This document shows positions 21,941-29,053 of a DNA stretch of 31,325 bases, piece after piece. The stretch lies in IMG/VR virus record IMGVR_UViG_3300045996_000489, positions 1 to 31,325 of that record; one strand, 5' to 3'. The notes under the pieces are model-generated. The model was not told the DNA's origin. It saw only the letters and a list, made by a program, of their open reading frames with translations, and made no database searches. Made by a program: the position numbers and the translations under genes. This DNA is from a virus. Numbering within the stretch: the stretch's first letter is position 1; each line of letters starts with the position of its first letter.

Positions 21941-24024
21941 GACTGCGGGCCGGCGATCAACCCCTTAACCCGAGCGCGGGCCATCCGGCCTTGCCGAATC
22001 ACGTGAATGGGCTTGAGTTTGGCCGCGTTGCGGTCCTTCCACGCGGACTCGATACGGCGGTTGACCCAAACCAGATCGGCGGTGTCGTAGCCCGGGTTCC
22101 GCTGCTGCGCCTCCGCGACCTTCCGGCGCCGCAGAGCCTCGAAAGGTTCCGGCATGGACTGGCCCCGGAATGTCATCAGGAGATACCGCAAAGAGTCTAG
22201 GCTATCCAGCCCTGAAAAATGCTTTCGGCTCACATCCTCCGGATTCAGGTCGTCATGCTGTGCCTTCGGAATTGACGCGATCAGGCGGGGGCATCCGAGC
22301 TGCTGCGTAGAATCGGGGCGACCGTGCTGGTCGAGCGGCGGGCCGACAACCTGGAGTTTCGGCAGTACCTCGCGCTTCTGTTTGAATAGATTGAGGTATG
22401 CTCCGTATGCCTCCAGCCCCTTCTCGTAGGCAATCTTCGAAGCCAAGTTCGGATCGAAAATGTCCTTGATATCCGGCATCGTCTGCCGCCACCGCATCAT
22501 CGCCCGAACCAACTGCCAGCCAACGACGCGGTTGTCACGCATTCGGCGGATTGTGATGCCCATGCGCTGCTGCGATCGAATCCTCTGGAAAATCGCATCG
22601 GCCTCGCCGGAAGCGGTGGAATGCCCCTCCGCCTCCATCTGATCTTTCAGTTTGTCCACCATCAGGTCTGGGACGTGAACCATATTTGGCCCCAAGACGC
22701 GGGCTATGCCCCGGGCAATCAATTCCGCTACGGATCGGTCGTCCTGCCGGTGCCCGTAGGCGTCGTGCGACAACCCCATCGAGATCATGGGTGTCTCCAG
22801 CCCCGCCAAGATGCTTTTGGTTCGGCGGCCGACCTCTTCGCCTATAATGTCGGGCTCCGTCTCGCTGACCACCAGCTCATCCGTCACCCAAAACTGGTCA
22901 GTCTCTTGATCGTGGCAGCCCCAAACGGTCGAGCATTCGTGCGAATAGCCGTAGTCCATCGCCATTGTGCGCCACCACCACGGCTGAATCCGGTTTCTCG
23001 CGATATTGAACGGGACAACGTGATTGGCCTCTGGGGGCTCGCCGGGCTTCGGTCCCCTTGGCCTCCATGAGGCGAAAAATTCGCCCGACATCGCGTGCCA
23101 ATCCCCGAATAAGTACGCCCGCCGCTCCTCTTCATCGAGCGTCATCAGGCTGGCGATGTATTCTTTGTTGGACAGAGCCGCCGGATTGTCCTTGATGGAG
23201 GAGAACAAGAAAACCCGCGTAGACTCGATCACCTCTCCGGGGACGAACGGGTTCTCAAATTTTTCGATGATCGGCGTACCCGGGGGGATAATATTACCGT
23301 GCTCGTCAGTCGGTTCTACGTAGCGGTCCAGCACCCACCCGTGACCAGGGCCTCCGGGGTTGCACGTCGAGAGCATCTGGGCGCGCATCTCCGGGTACAC
23401 TGACCGGCAGCACGACTTCAGCATCTTCAGGCGCTTGATGTCCGGGATCTGCGTCACCTCTTCAAGCAGAAACCGGACAATGTTCATGCCCTGATACTTC
23501 ATGTAGGCGTTGTCTTCATCGTAGTGCCCGCAGAAGATCATCGCCCCGCCCGGGAACTCGAAACGGTTCTTGCCCTCCTTGAAGTCCCCGCCAATCAGCC
23601 CGTAGATCTCCTTCGCCTCACGCACCCAGTCAAGCAGATCCGTTGCGTTTCGCCGAATGACGCAGCCGAGGTATTTGGGGTGGTAGATGTAGCTGCGGTT
23701 AACGAGAATAGGGTTCCCGTCTTTGTCGTAATCCGGGAATGGGCATGCGCAGGGTAGCGCCTTGTGTGCAGGGCAATCGTCGGCATGGGCATTCCCTTTG
23801 ATAAGGAAATAGATCCCCGAAATCGTCTTGCCGCCAGCCTTTGCGCCGCCGATACAAATCTCGTGCTCATTGCGCAGTAGGGTCTGCACCTGCTTCGGCC
23901 AAAGCTGCCGCACTGGCTGATTCGCGGCCTTATCACCAGCCCTCTGGCGCAGGCGCTCGAACTCCTCCGGCGTCAGCACCATCCCGACGGGCTTTTTGAC
24001 TTCGGCTTGTTTTTTGGCTGCCAT
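21937..24024 (-). CDS. terL: Terminase large subunit
   Basis: 695 aa. The ATPase domain shows Walker A GGAKAGGKT (residues 59-67), Walker B FLLEE (185-189) and a coupling motif around STCNPGGPGHGW (219-230). The C-terminal nuclease domain begins around MAMDYGYSH (Asp357), with a second acidic site near SHDAYGH (Asp421). Between Walker A and B is an insertion with Cys84, His87, Cys92 and Cys94 that may hold a metal. It uses ATP to drive DNA into the portal and cuts concatemers. It starts 8 bases after the stop of a 59-aa overlapping ORF, with a poor ribosome site, so translation is probably coupled. Confidence 0.95.
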   Translation of the reverse strand: MAAKKQAEVKKPVGMVLTPEEFERLRQRAGDKAANQPVRQLWPKQVQTLLRNEHEICIGGAKAGGKTISGIYFLIKGNAHADDCPAHKALPCACPFPDYDKDGNPILVNRSYIYHPKYLGCVIRRNATDLLDWVREAKEIYGLIGGDFKEGKNRFEFPGGAMIFCGHYDEDNAYMKYQGMNIVRFLLEEVTQIPDIKRLKMLKSCCRSVYPEMRAQMLSTCNPGGPGHGWVLDRYVEPTDEHGNIIPPGTPIIEKFENPFVPGEVIESTRVFLFSSIKDNPAALSNKEYIASLMTLDEEERRAYLFGDWHAMSGEFFASWRPRGPKPGEPPEANHVVPFNIARNRIQPWWWRTMAMDYGYSHECSTVWGCHDQETDQFWVTDELVVSETEPDIIGEEVGRRTKSILAGLETPMISMGLSHDAYGHRQDDRSVAELIARGIARVLGPNMVHVPDLMVDKLKDQMEAEGHSTASGEADAIFQRIRSQQRMGITIRRMRDNRVVGWQLVRAMMRWRQTMPDIKDIFDPNLASKIAYEKGLEAYGAYLNLFKQKREVLPKLQVVGPPLDQHGRPDSTQQLGCPRLIASIPKAQHDDLNPEDVSRKHFSGLDSLDSLRYLLMTFRGQSMPEPFEALRRRKVAEAQQRNPGYDTADLVWVNRRIESAWKDRNAAKLKPIHVIRQGRMARARVKGLIAGPQS

Positions 24025-24032
24025 GCTATCGC

Positions 24033-24212
24033 TCAGAGGTAGGTTCTATCGCTCACCGGGTCGATTCCACCTGCGATGCGAAAGACCCATAGCATCTCGC
24101 GGTCCTCGCGGGTCAGGGCCGCGTCGAAAATGCGGTCGAAGGCGTTGGTGTCACGAACATCGCGGCGTTCTGGAGATCCGCTTTCGTTATGATTCCCCGC
24201 TTCAGCGCCCAT
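24033..24212 (-). CDS. Small ORF (59 aa) overlapping the diphosphohydrolase gene
   Basis: ATG at 24212, stop at 24033; about 100 bases overlap the 3' end of the upstream gene in another frame, and about 78 bases are unique. The protein starts MGAEAGNHNESGSPERRDVR and ends in a protein-like part (NAFDRIFDAALTREDREMLW, then FRIAGGIDPVSDRTYL). The unique stretch keeps normal codon use, and the stop lies 8 bases before the terminase ATG. It could be a helper of packaging. It is too short for a typical small terminase. Function unknown. Confidence 0.55.
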   Translation of the reverse strand: MGAEAGNHNESGSPERRDVRDTNAFDRIFDAALTREDREMLWVFRIAGGIDPVSDRTYL

Positions 24213-24556
24213 AAAATAAACCCGATGTTTGTCGCCGCGTGGCCGAGATGGGTTTCAAGAGGTTCCTTCTCGTCCCACGCGCAATCCATGAGGTGGTCGA
24301 TTGCGTGCCCCAGGCAATCCACGAAGAATTCCCGGCTACCCCGCATCCAGTTGTTCGGCCCGTACTTTCGATCCCCCTCCGTCCGCGTGGCCGCGACTTC
24401 CTCCATCAACTCCTTTGGGACTAGATGGTATGCTGGCCGGCGACCGTTTCTTTTTGCCCCCCCGAACTCCCTGTTTTGGTTTGTGCAAGGGGTGGCGGAG
24501 CCATCCATCTGCTGAGTCGTCGTCGTCAATTGGGATCTCTCCGGGCCACATGTCAT
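24113..24556 (-). CDS. dATP/dGTP diphosphohydrolase-like (MazG-type) protein
   Basis: 147 aa from an ATG overlapping the upstream stop (ATGA, 24553-24556); another ATG lies 16 codons in. Residues 35-121 show the all-helical nucleotide pyrophosphohydrolase pattern: PAYHLVPKELMEEVA, EGDRKYGPNNWMRG, then CLGHAIDHLMD and ETHLGHAATNIGFILWALKR. The acidic and His residues (ELMEE, H84, D87, H88, E101, H103) are those expected for metal and triphosphate binding. This matches the phage dATP/dGTP diphosphohydrolase (dGTP_diPhyd_N, MazZ-like) family, which converts dNTPs to dNMPs and can shape the nucleotide pool. No PurZ or DatZ partner is in the window, so base modification is not shown. Confidence 0.75.
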   Translation of the reverse strand: MTCGPERSQLTTTTQQMDGSATPCTNQNREFGGAKRNGRRPAYHLVPKELMEEVAATRTEGDRKYGPNNWMRGSREFFVDCLGHAIDHLMDCAWDEKEPLETHLGHAATNIGFILWALKRGIITKADLQNAAMFVTPTPSTAFSTRP

Positions 24557-24816
24557 TGTCCGTAAACCTGTTTTGTTATCCATGTTGAAAACACTGAGCC
24601 AACCGCCCCGCCGAGCACGTAGCCCATCCACGCCGATCTCGACTCGGCCTTGGCTACCTTCTGGATCAGGGCGAAATTCACACCGGCATAGAACAGGTCC
24701 GAGATAAAGATGCTGCCGTACAAGCCCTGCGCGATCATGCGCCAGTTCCACGTGATTAGCCCGTAGGCCAAGCACTGCACAGCGAAGAAGAAGGCGAACT
24801 CGCGGACTCGCCTCAC
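24553..24816 (-). CDS. Small integral membrane protein, three helices
   Basis: 87 aa from GTG 24816, overlapping the upstream stop (GTGA), with AGGGG 7 bases before it. Three hydrophobic stretches at about residues 7-22 (FAFFFAVQCLAYGLI), 30-50 (LYGSIFISDLFYAGVNFALI) and 64-80 (AWMGYVLGGAVGSVFSTWI) suggest three membrane passes. The pattern resembles a common class of small phage membrane proteins. A holin role is possible but not shown. It sits in the terminase operon. Confidence 0.75.
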   Translation of the reverse strand: MRRVREFAFFFAVQCLAYGLITWNWRMIAQGLYGSIFISDLFYAGVNFALIQKVAKAESRSAWMGYVLGGAVGSVFSTWITKQVYGQ

Positions 24817-25103
24817 TTCTTGCCCCTGGACTTGCTGCGCGGCTCTGTCTCCGGAGTCATCCAATAGACTCTAGTGCGCCTCCCATCCACGACCGTCGAG
24901 CGCACGCGCAGGATGCCGCCTGCCACGTAGTTATCAATCTCGGCCTGTGCCTTGCATCGCTTGCGCCCGTATTTCGAGCAGTACATCGACAGCGTGAACT
25001 CGTGCGGCTTCTTCGGTTCAATCGCGACTGGCTTGCAAATTCGCTCCAACGCCTCCCACGGATCACTCGGGGGCGTGAGATTAGTAATACGTCCGACAGT
25101 CAT
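24813..25103 (-). CDS. Small winged-helix-like DNA-binding protein
   Basis: 96 aa, overlapping both neighbours by 4 bases. Residues 35-85 read as a helix-turn-helix with a wing: EFTLSMYCSKYGRKRCKAQ, a recognition-like helix (AEIDNYVAGGILRVRS) and a beta wing (VVDGRRTRVYWMT). The C-terminal tail is Lys/Arg-rich. Small phage proteins of this kind replace or regulate; here it could be the missing small terminase or a regulator. Both options rest on position and fold pattern. Confidence 0.65.
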   Translation of the reverse strand: MTVGRITNLTPPSDPWEALERICKPVAIEPKKPHEFTLSMYCSKYGRKRCKAQAEIDNYVAGGILRVRSTVVDGRRTRVYWMTPETEPRSKSRGKK

Positions 25104-26299
25104 TTACTCTCTCCCAAAATTGAATAGGATGCCGTCGAAATCAGCCCTTCATCGGCATTCCACACATACGCCTCGGCAGCGCGGATCGATCCAATGTAGT
25201 GATTCTCTGCGGACCATGCGCAGGGCGGACGCAGTGACGGCAAAATTCGTACCGTAGCCCCTTTCATCTCGATCAGCCGCCTGTGGTGCTTGTCGCCTGT
25301 GTGCGCCTCGCGCCAGCGGGTGTCTCCCCACATGCGAGGCTGCTCAGCCGCCATCGTGGCGCCGTAATCCTCAAGCTTCCCCGCATTGCCGTGCGCCCAC
25401 ATGAGCATGACCTTCCCGTGCTGGCGATACTTCCGGACGGTTGGCGAAACGTCTACGATGACGTTCGGCGCCTTGCGAAACCAAGCCTCTAGCGTGTATC
25501 CCAATGTCCAAGACGTGAGCGGGTCATGGTTCCCCGGAATTATCCGGACTGTGACCCTCTTGGCTTGGCTCATCAAGAGTTCGATAGCCCACACCGAGCC
25601 GTCCCGCGAAACTTCAAAAACTTTCTGGTGGCGCCCGTCCATCTGCTGCGGCGTGCCGCGCTCGGTCGTGCCCTGCCGGTTGTCGGCATTCTGTTGATCG
25701 TTTCCGAGGATCAGCTCCGCTTCGTCCAGTTGCAAATGCGCCACTCTGGACGTGAGGGCCATGAATCCCTTCTGCCACTCAGATGCGGAAAGCTTTAGGT
25801 CCCAATCCGCCCCGCCCGTCTCTTTACCCCAGATCAACGCACCGTGATGGTGATCTACCATTGCGAACTCGCCCAGGTTGCCCGATTGCTTCAGCCTGCG
25901 CTTCGGTAGTGCTGGATACTTAGGGGCGTAGCCTTGCGCTTTCTTGCGGAGCGATTCGATCTCCACCTTGGCCGCAATGATGTGGTGCTTTCGCTTCAGC
26001 CATGCCTTGACCTGATATAGCGGGTGGATGCCGATATCGCCGGTTGGCCGCACCCAATCTCGAAGGTCCGCGCCTGCCTGTCGAGTAGCGCGCGGGAAGC
26101 CGCCGACTTCCCATTTATTGCAGACCCACCGCTCTACTTCCCACTCACTGCCATCCACCTCACAGAACACCAGCAATTGCTCAAGGGTGTGAATACGCTG
26201 CGGTGAAGATTTGGAGATGACACCCTTATCCGGGCCAAAGTCGCGAGTCTCTGCAATGTGCGGCTTGATCGGCGGTTCCGGCATCCTCACTTCACTCAT
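25100..26299 (-). CDS. Calcineurin-like metallophosphoesterase with helical N-terminal region
   Basis: 399 aa, overlapping neighbours by 4 bases on each side. Residues 30-110 are helical and may form a winged-helix-like module (HTLEQLLVFCEVDGSEWEVE, then LYQVKAWLKRKHH). Residues 143-395 are the phosphoesterase: VDHHHG (149-151), GNDQQNADN (199-207), GNHD (256-259), AHG (His303) and TGDKHH near 334-339, all in the order of a two-metal site. The first D-x-H is Asp149-His150-His151. Phages encode such proteins widely; they may act on nucleic acid or cyclic phosphodiesters. The substrate cannot be told. Confidence 0.8.
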   Translation of the reverse strand: MSEVRMPEPPIKPHIAETRDFGPDKGVISKSSPQRIHTLEQLLVFCEVDGSEWEVERWVCNKWEVGGFPRATRQAGADLRDWVRPTGDIGIHPLYQVKAWLKRKHHIIAAKVEIESLRKKAQGYAPKYPALPKRRLKQSGNLGEFAMVDHHHGALIWGKETGGADWDLKLSASEWQKGFMALTSRVAHLQLDEAELILGNDQQNADNRQGTTERGTPQQMDGRHQKVFEVSRDGSVWAIELLMSQAKRVTVRIIPGNHDPLTSWTLGYTLEAWFRKAPNVIVDVSPTVRKYRQHGKVMLMWAHGNAGKLEDYGATMAAEQPRMWGDTRWREAHTGDKHHRRLIEMKGATVRILPSLRPPCAWSAENHYIGSIRAAEAYVWNADEGLISTASYSILGESK

Positions 26300-26580
26300 G
26301 GCCTGACGCTTTCGTCTTCTTTCTGCTTCGCCAGTTTGGCTGCGGCTTCGATCTCCGGGGGGAGTTGCAGGAGCGCGCGGTGTTTCCTGTAAAATGCGTA
26401 CGCGCCCATCCCCCCCGTTAAAAGCGCCTGCCGACCGATCATCGACAAGTCAAGGGGATCATCCCAGTTGGCGGTCCAATCCCAGATCAACAGACCGACC
26501 GGCGCACACGCAGAGATCGCCGCCCAAAGGATGCCTAGAAGGAATACCTTCAACGGAATCTTTGCAATGGCTTCAGGCAT
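26296..26580 (-). CDS. Small membrane protein, two helices (holin candidate)
   Basis: 94 aa. A hydrophobic helix at residues 9-33 (VFLLGILWAAISACAPVGLL) and a second at 47-64 (MIGRQALLTGGMGAYAFY) are followed by a charged C-terminal helix (EIEAAAKLAKQKEDES). Two passes with a charged tail fit small phage holins, but no lysozyme lies next to it. It overlaps the phosphoesterase start by 4 bases and starts 4 bases after the upstream stop. Confidence 0.7.
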   Translation of the reverse strand: MPEAIAKIPLKVFLLGILWAAISACAPVGLLIWDWTANWDDPLDLSMIGRQALLTGGMGAYAFYRKHRALLQLPPEIEAAAKLAKQKEDESVRP

Positions 26581-26584
26581 GGCT

Positions 26585-27061
26585 TTACGCGATCCCCAAT
26601 TTGCCCTTAATCGCTTTCACGTCGGCCTTGATGGCGAGCACCTGCGCGAACAACGCTGCGAATCGGTCGTTGTCCTCCTGCTCTTTCACGGTAGCGGTGC
26701 TCACGATGCCAAGATTCGGCGTCGTTTCAGGCTTGACGTAGGGTGGCAGCGTCGGGGGCTGGATGCTTGGATCGGGCGGGAGCGTGTACACGATCCGCTC
26801 CGCGCTGTTACTGCCGTCGAACTCGACCACCAAGCGCTGTGGGACGGGGCGCGTGAATGGCGGGGCGACGTAGCCCTCCGGGTTCTGGCTCATCTCGCGT
26901 AGGCGAGTATGATTGGCGATCCACCCGTCGGCGGCCGTGAGGTAGTTCACCACTTCGGTGAGATACACCTTATCTGCGGTCGCCTGCTCGCCCGCGCGAG
27001 TCTGGAGCAGAAAATGAGGAGTGATGTATCGGTACGCAATCGGTTGTAATAGTTGGTCCAT
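26585..27061 (-). CDS. Hypothetical protein, 158 aa
   Basis: 158 aa, ATG with GGAG 5 bases upstream. Residues 1-55 are helical with aromatic residues (LLQPIAYRYITPHFLLQ). The middle holds a beta-like segment (PQRLVVEFDGSNSAERIVYT) and a Pro-rich linker (residues about 94-112). The end is a coiled coil (RFAALFAQVLAIKADVKAIKG). It starts 10 bases after the upstream stop and is followed by the small membrane gene. No family is recognised. Confidence 0.7.
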   Translation of the reverse strand: MDQLLQPIAYRYITPHFLLQTRAGEQATADKVYLTEVVNYLTAADGWIANHTRLREMSQNPEGYVAPPFTRPVPQRLVVEFDGSNSAERIVYTLPPDPSIQPPTLPPYVKPETTPNLGIVSTATVKEQEDNDRFAALFAQVLAIKADVKAIKGKLGIA

Positions 27062-27071
27062 ATAGACTCCT

Positions 27072-27353
27072 TTACTTCGAATCCTTCGCGCGCTTCACCC
27101 ATTCAGCAATCTCGTCGGGATCAGCAACGCACTTCGCAGCCTTGCATCGCACCAGCAGGCGCACTGTGCGGCCGGGGAACTCCACGCGCACGTTCGCAGT
27201 TCGCGGTTCGCGAACGGAGCAATCGCCGGGGCCGAATCCCTCGCAGTGGTTCTCGCGCCAGTACAGCGTGGCGTCCTCATAACACGCGGACCGCTCCGGA
27301 TTCAGGGCGAGCGCGAGACCAGCGAGAAGCGCGAGCAGGGCCAACGACTTCAC
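27072..27353 (-). CDS. Secreted protein with five cysteines
   Basis: 93 aa from a GTG overlapping the upstream stop (GTGA). A signal peptide spans residues 1-17 (KSLALLALLAGLALAL). The mature part has Cys24, Cys37, Cys45, Cys70 and Cys75, a beta-like middle (NVRVEFPGRTVRLLVR) and an acidic-basic C-terminus. Paired cysteines suggest disulfides in the periplasm. There is no lipobox. It could be a superinfection or lysis accessory protein; nothing in the sequence decides this. Confidence 0.65.
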   Translation of the reverse strand: MKSLALLALLAGLALALNPERSACYEDATLYWRENHCEGFGPGDCSVREPRTANVRVEFPGRTVRLLVRCKAAKCVADPDEIAEWVKRAKDSK

Positions 27354-27565
27354 GAGTCCATCCAGTCGCCGGAGTGCCGTGGCCGCATGTAGTTAGCCAT
27401 CGGCTGTACGTGGCAGGAGACCCACGGGACCGTGAAGAGCACGCGCGCCCCACACCCAGGGCAGGTATGCTCGTAAACGCCGGGGCTCAGACAAATCATG
27501 CTCGGCGGATCATGTTGCGGGTTCCGGCATGGCTCCGGAATGTCGGCGATCTTACGTAGCGTCAT
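27350..27565 (-). CDS. Small zinc-ribbon protein, 71 aa
   Basis: 71 aa from an ATG overlapping the upstream stop (ATGA), with AAGGGG just before it; a TTG five codons earlier is less likely. Ligands in order: Cys13, His18, Cys25, His33, Cys35 and Cys38 (HTCPGCG). Similar small zinc proteins are frequent in phage accessory regions, and their roles are mostly unknown. It is coupled on both sides. Confidence 0.65.
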   Translation of the reverse strand: MTLRKIADIPEPCRNPQHDPPSMICLSPGVYEHTCPGCGARVLFTVPWVSCHVQPMANYMRPRHSGDWMDS

Positions 27566-27795
27566 ATTCCCCTTATCCAATCGCCACGAAGGCGCTCAAC
27601 CTTGCGCCACATCTGCATCAGTGGAGTAAATGCTTCGTTCTCCGCGACGTCTATCGTTCCCGGCTTCACTTTATTGAAGGCGTTCGCCCACTTGATGAAC
27701 TGCTCGTTGAAGTTGTTCGCTACTGCGGCAAGCTGGTTCTTCGGCGATTCGTCCATCAAGGGAACTGCGAAAGCGAAGAGAGCGCGCCGGGTCAT
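27562..27795 (-). CDS. Small helical protein, first gene after a promoter-like dyad
   Basis: 77 aa from ATG 27795. The N-terminus is hydrophobic (ALFAFAVPLM), followed by a helical stretch with Asn/Lys (NQLAAVANNFNEQFIKWANA) and a Trp-rich end (LMQMWRKVERLRGDWIRG). No membrane segment of full length is seen. It begins 12 bases downstream of the dyad CTAC-ACCT-GTAG, so it is probably the first gene of the downstream operon. Function unknown. Confidence 0.6.
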   Translation of the reverse strand: MTRRALFAFAVPLMDESPKNQLAAVANNFNEQFIKWANAFNKVKPGTIDVAENEAFTPLMQMWRKVERLRGDWIRGI

Positions 27796-27922
27796 TCACT
27801 TCATTTCCTACACCTGTAGGATAACGCCGGGATGGCGGCACGGCAAACAAATTCGTGGATTTACGTTTTGGAGGGTTTCGCGGGCGGGCGCCCGTTCTCA
27901 GCGAGTGGTCCGGCGGATCAGG
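27796..27922 (-). promoter_or_regulatory. Control region with promoter boxes and perfect dyad
   Basis: Minus-strand TTGCCG (27841-27846) and TATCCT (27818-27823) are 17 bases apart. The perfect dyad CCTACACCTGTAGG (27807-27820, core 27808-27819) covers the end of the -10-like box and the expected start site. Translation starts 12 bases later. No gene is seen in the 127-base gap. Confidence 0.55.
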
Positions 27923-28180
27923 CTACCAAAGATCCTCAGAGAACAGCAGCCTGCCATGTCTCGGTAGCTTGCATTGCCCAGTCTCCAAGGCGCGGGATCG
28001 GGCTGTTTCTCGATCCAGGAATCGCCCCGACGCATCGACAAAGCCTTGGCCTTCCTGCGTCATGCGTACACCATCGGGAAGCGCGGGCGGCAGGTTAAAG
28101 TGCCTTGCCGGACGGAGAAGCGGGACCACCGTGCCATCATGGCAGCGGAAAGCCACGCCGATAATCTTGCTCGCTTCCAT
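27923..28180 (-). CDS. Widely distributed small phage protein, 85 aa
   Basis: 85 aa, ATG 28180. The sequence has the layout of a frequent but uncharacterised phage protein: an N-terminal strand with VAFRCHDGTVVPL, a His in PARHFNL, then QGFVDASGRFLDRETARSRA, a Gly-Gln and the C-terminal LLFSEDLW. I recognise this ending and the QGF-V-x-S-x-G-R-F-L block from phage genomes. The role is not known to me. The ribosome site is weak. Confidence 0.7.
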   Translation of the reverse strand: MEASKIIGVAFRCHDGTVVPLLRPARHFNLPPALPDGVRMTQEGQGFVDASGRFLDRETARSRALETGQCKLPRHGRLLFSEDLW

Positions 28181-28538
28181 GGCGTTTATCTTTGGAGCGG
28201 GCGGTCCAGTCGGAGGAACCGGAACCGCCCATGCGCGGACGAGGACGCGCTCAGTGCTCCATTCGATTGATGCTGACGTCCGGGTTAGGTCCCCGGTAGT
28301 CGCTCTTTACCGGCCCAGGTCGCGCCTGTATCCCCGGACTTAAGCGGCGGGAGCCGTGGGTATCACCCATCGGTTGTCGTGACGCCTACCCTACTCGCGA
28401 CTTCGGGTAGCCCGCACTGCCCGCACGATCCGTCGTGCCGACGCCAGCATCAAATTCGTGCCCGCCGTACGCCTCGCACGTTCAACGCATCGTCAGACGA
28501 CGCGCCGGCTGCCGGCCGAGACGTACGACGGGAGATCG
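28181..28538. other. Gene-poor stretch rich in inverted repeats
   Basis: About 360 bases with no convincing gene. Two tiny minus-strand frames (28251-28370, 39 codons, and 28137-28232, 31 codons) lack ribosome sites. Inverted repeats: CCGGTA/TACCGG (28293-28313), TGGGT/ACCCA (28357-28369), CTACCC/GGGTAG (28386-28410), GCACGA/TCGTGC (28423-28438, 4-base loop), CGCATCGT/ACGACGCG (28486-28504, one mismatch) and two GCCGGC copies (28504-28516). It may be a structured RNA, a packaging or origin site, or simply GC-rich spacer. Confidence 0.5.
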
Positions 28539-28871
28539 CTACAGCCTATTCAGGATCGACGCAAGCTGGTCATGCGCCACCTGCAACTCTTGCTCTGCGC
28601 GAGCAATGCAACTGGAAACTGATGGCAGGGGGCCATTTGCCTGCGGTGGCTGAATCGGGGCTGATTCTCCCTCCCCAAACAACTTCCCGCGAAGTGTTGC
28701 AAGCCGCATGTTGGTCTGCTCCATGCCTTCCGCCAACTGCGCGGCGCGAATATTGAGGGTTTGGTCCGTCGGCGGAGGTGCTGGTACTGCCCCTACGACG
28801 AAAGAACCGCCATTCAGTGTGGTGTTGCTGTACTGCTGTTGGTTATACATAGCGGCGGTCATCGACCGCAT
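28539..28871 (-). CDS. Hypothetical protein, 110 aa
   Basis: 110 aa from the ATG that shares a base with the upstream stop (TAATG at 28869-28873); the longer frame to 28946 lies within the zinc-finger gene. The N-terminus is Met/Gln/Asn-rich, followed by a beta-like part (LNGGSFVVGAVPAPPP), a helix (LNIRAAQLAEGMEQTNMRL), a Pro-rich linker and a C-terminal coiled coil (RAEQELQVAHDQLASILNR). No family is recognised. Confidence 0.65.
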   Translation of the reverse strand: MRSMTAAMYNQQQYSNTTLNGGSFVVGAVPAPPPTDQTLNIRAAQLAEGMEQTNMRLATLRGKLFGEGESAPIQPPQANGPLPSVSSCIARAEQELQVAHDQLASILNRL

Positions 28872-29053
28872 TATGAAATTTGAAATTTGTTGACGTGCGC
28901 GTTCTTCTTCAGTCGCCCCACATGCCATTCCCGGCACTCGATACACGGGTAGACATGGCCGCGATATTCAGGCTCGACTCGCAGTAGCGACCGCAGGTGC
29001 GCTTCCGCTGCGCCCTTCGATGGATGCCGGTGTTTCCCCGACGGGCACTGCAT
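28871..29053 (-). CDS. Small zinc-finger protein, 60 aa
   Basis: 60 aa, ATG with GGAGG 7 bases upstream. Cys3 and His8/His10 (QCPSGKHRHPSKGAAEAH) and Cys37-x2-Cys40-x3-His44 (PCIECREWHVG) flank a helix. The layout is that of small phage proteins with a Cys-His zinc fold and a K/R-rich tail. It could bind nucleic acid. It is coupled to the following gene by TAATG. Confidence 0.75.
   Translation of the reverse strand: MQCPSGKHRHPSKGAAEAHLRSLLRVEPEYRGHVYPCIECREWHVGRLKKNAHVNKFQIS

Noticed and set aside
28137-28370. Two tiny minus-strand frames of 31 and 39 codons
   Set aside because: No ribosome sites and no recognisable sequence; they lie in the hairpin-rich block.
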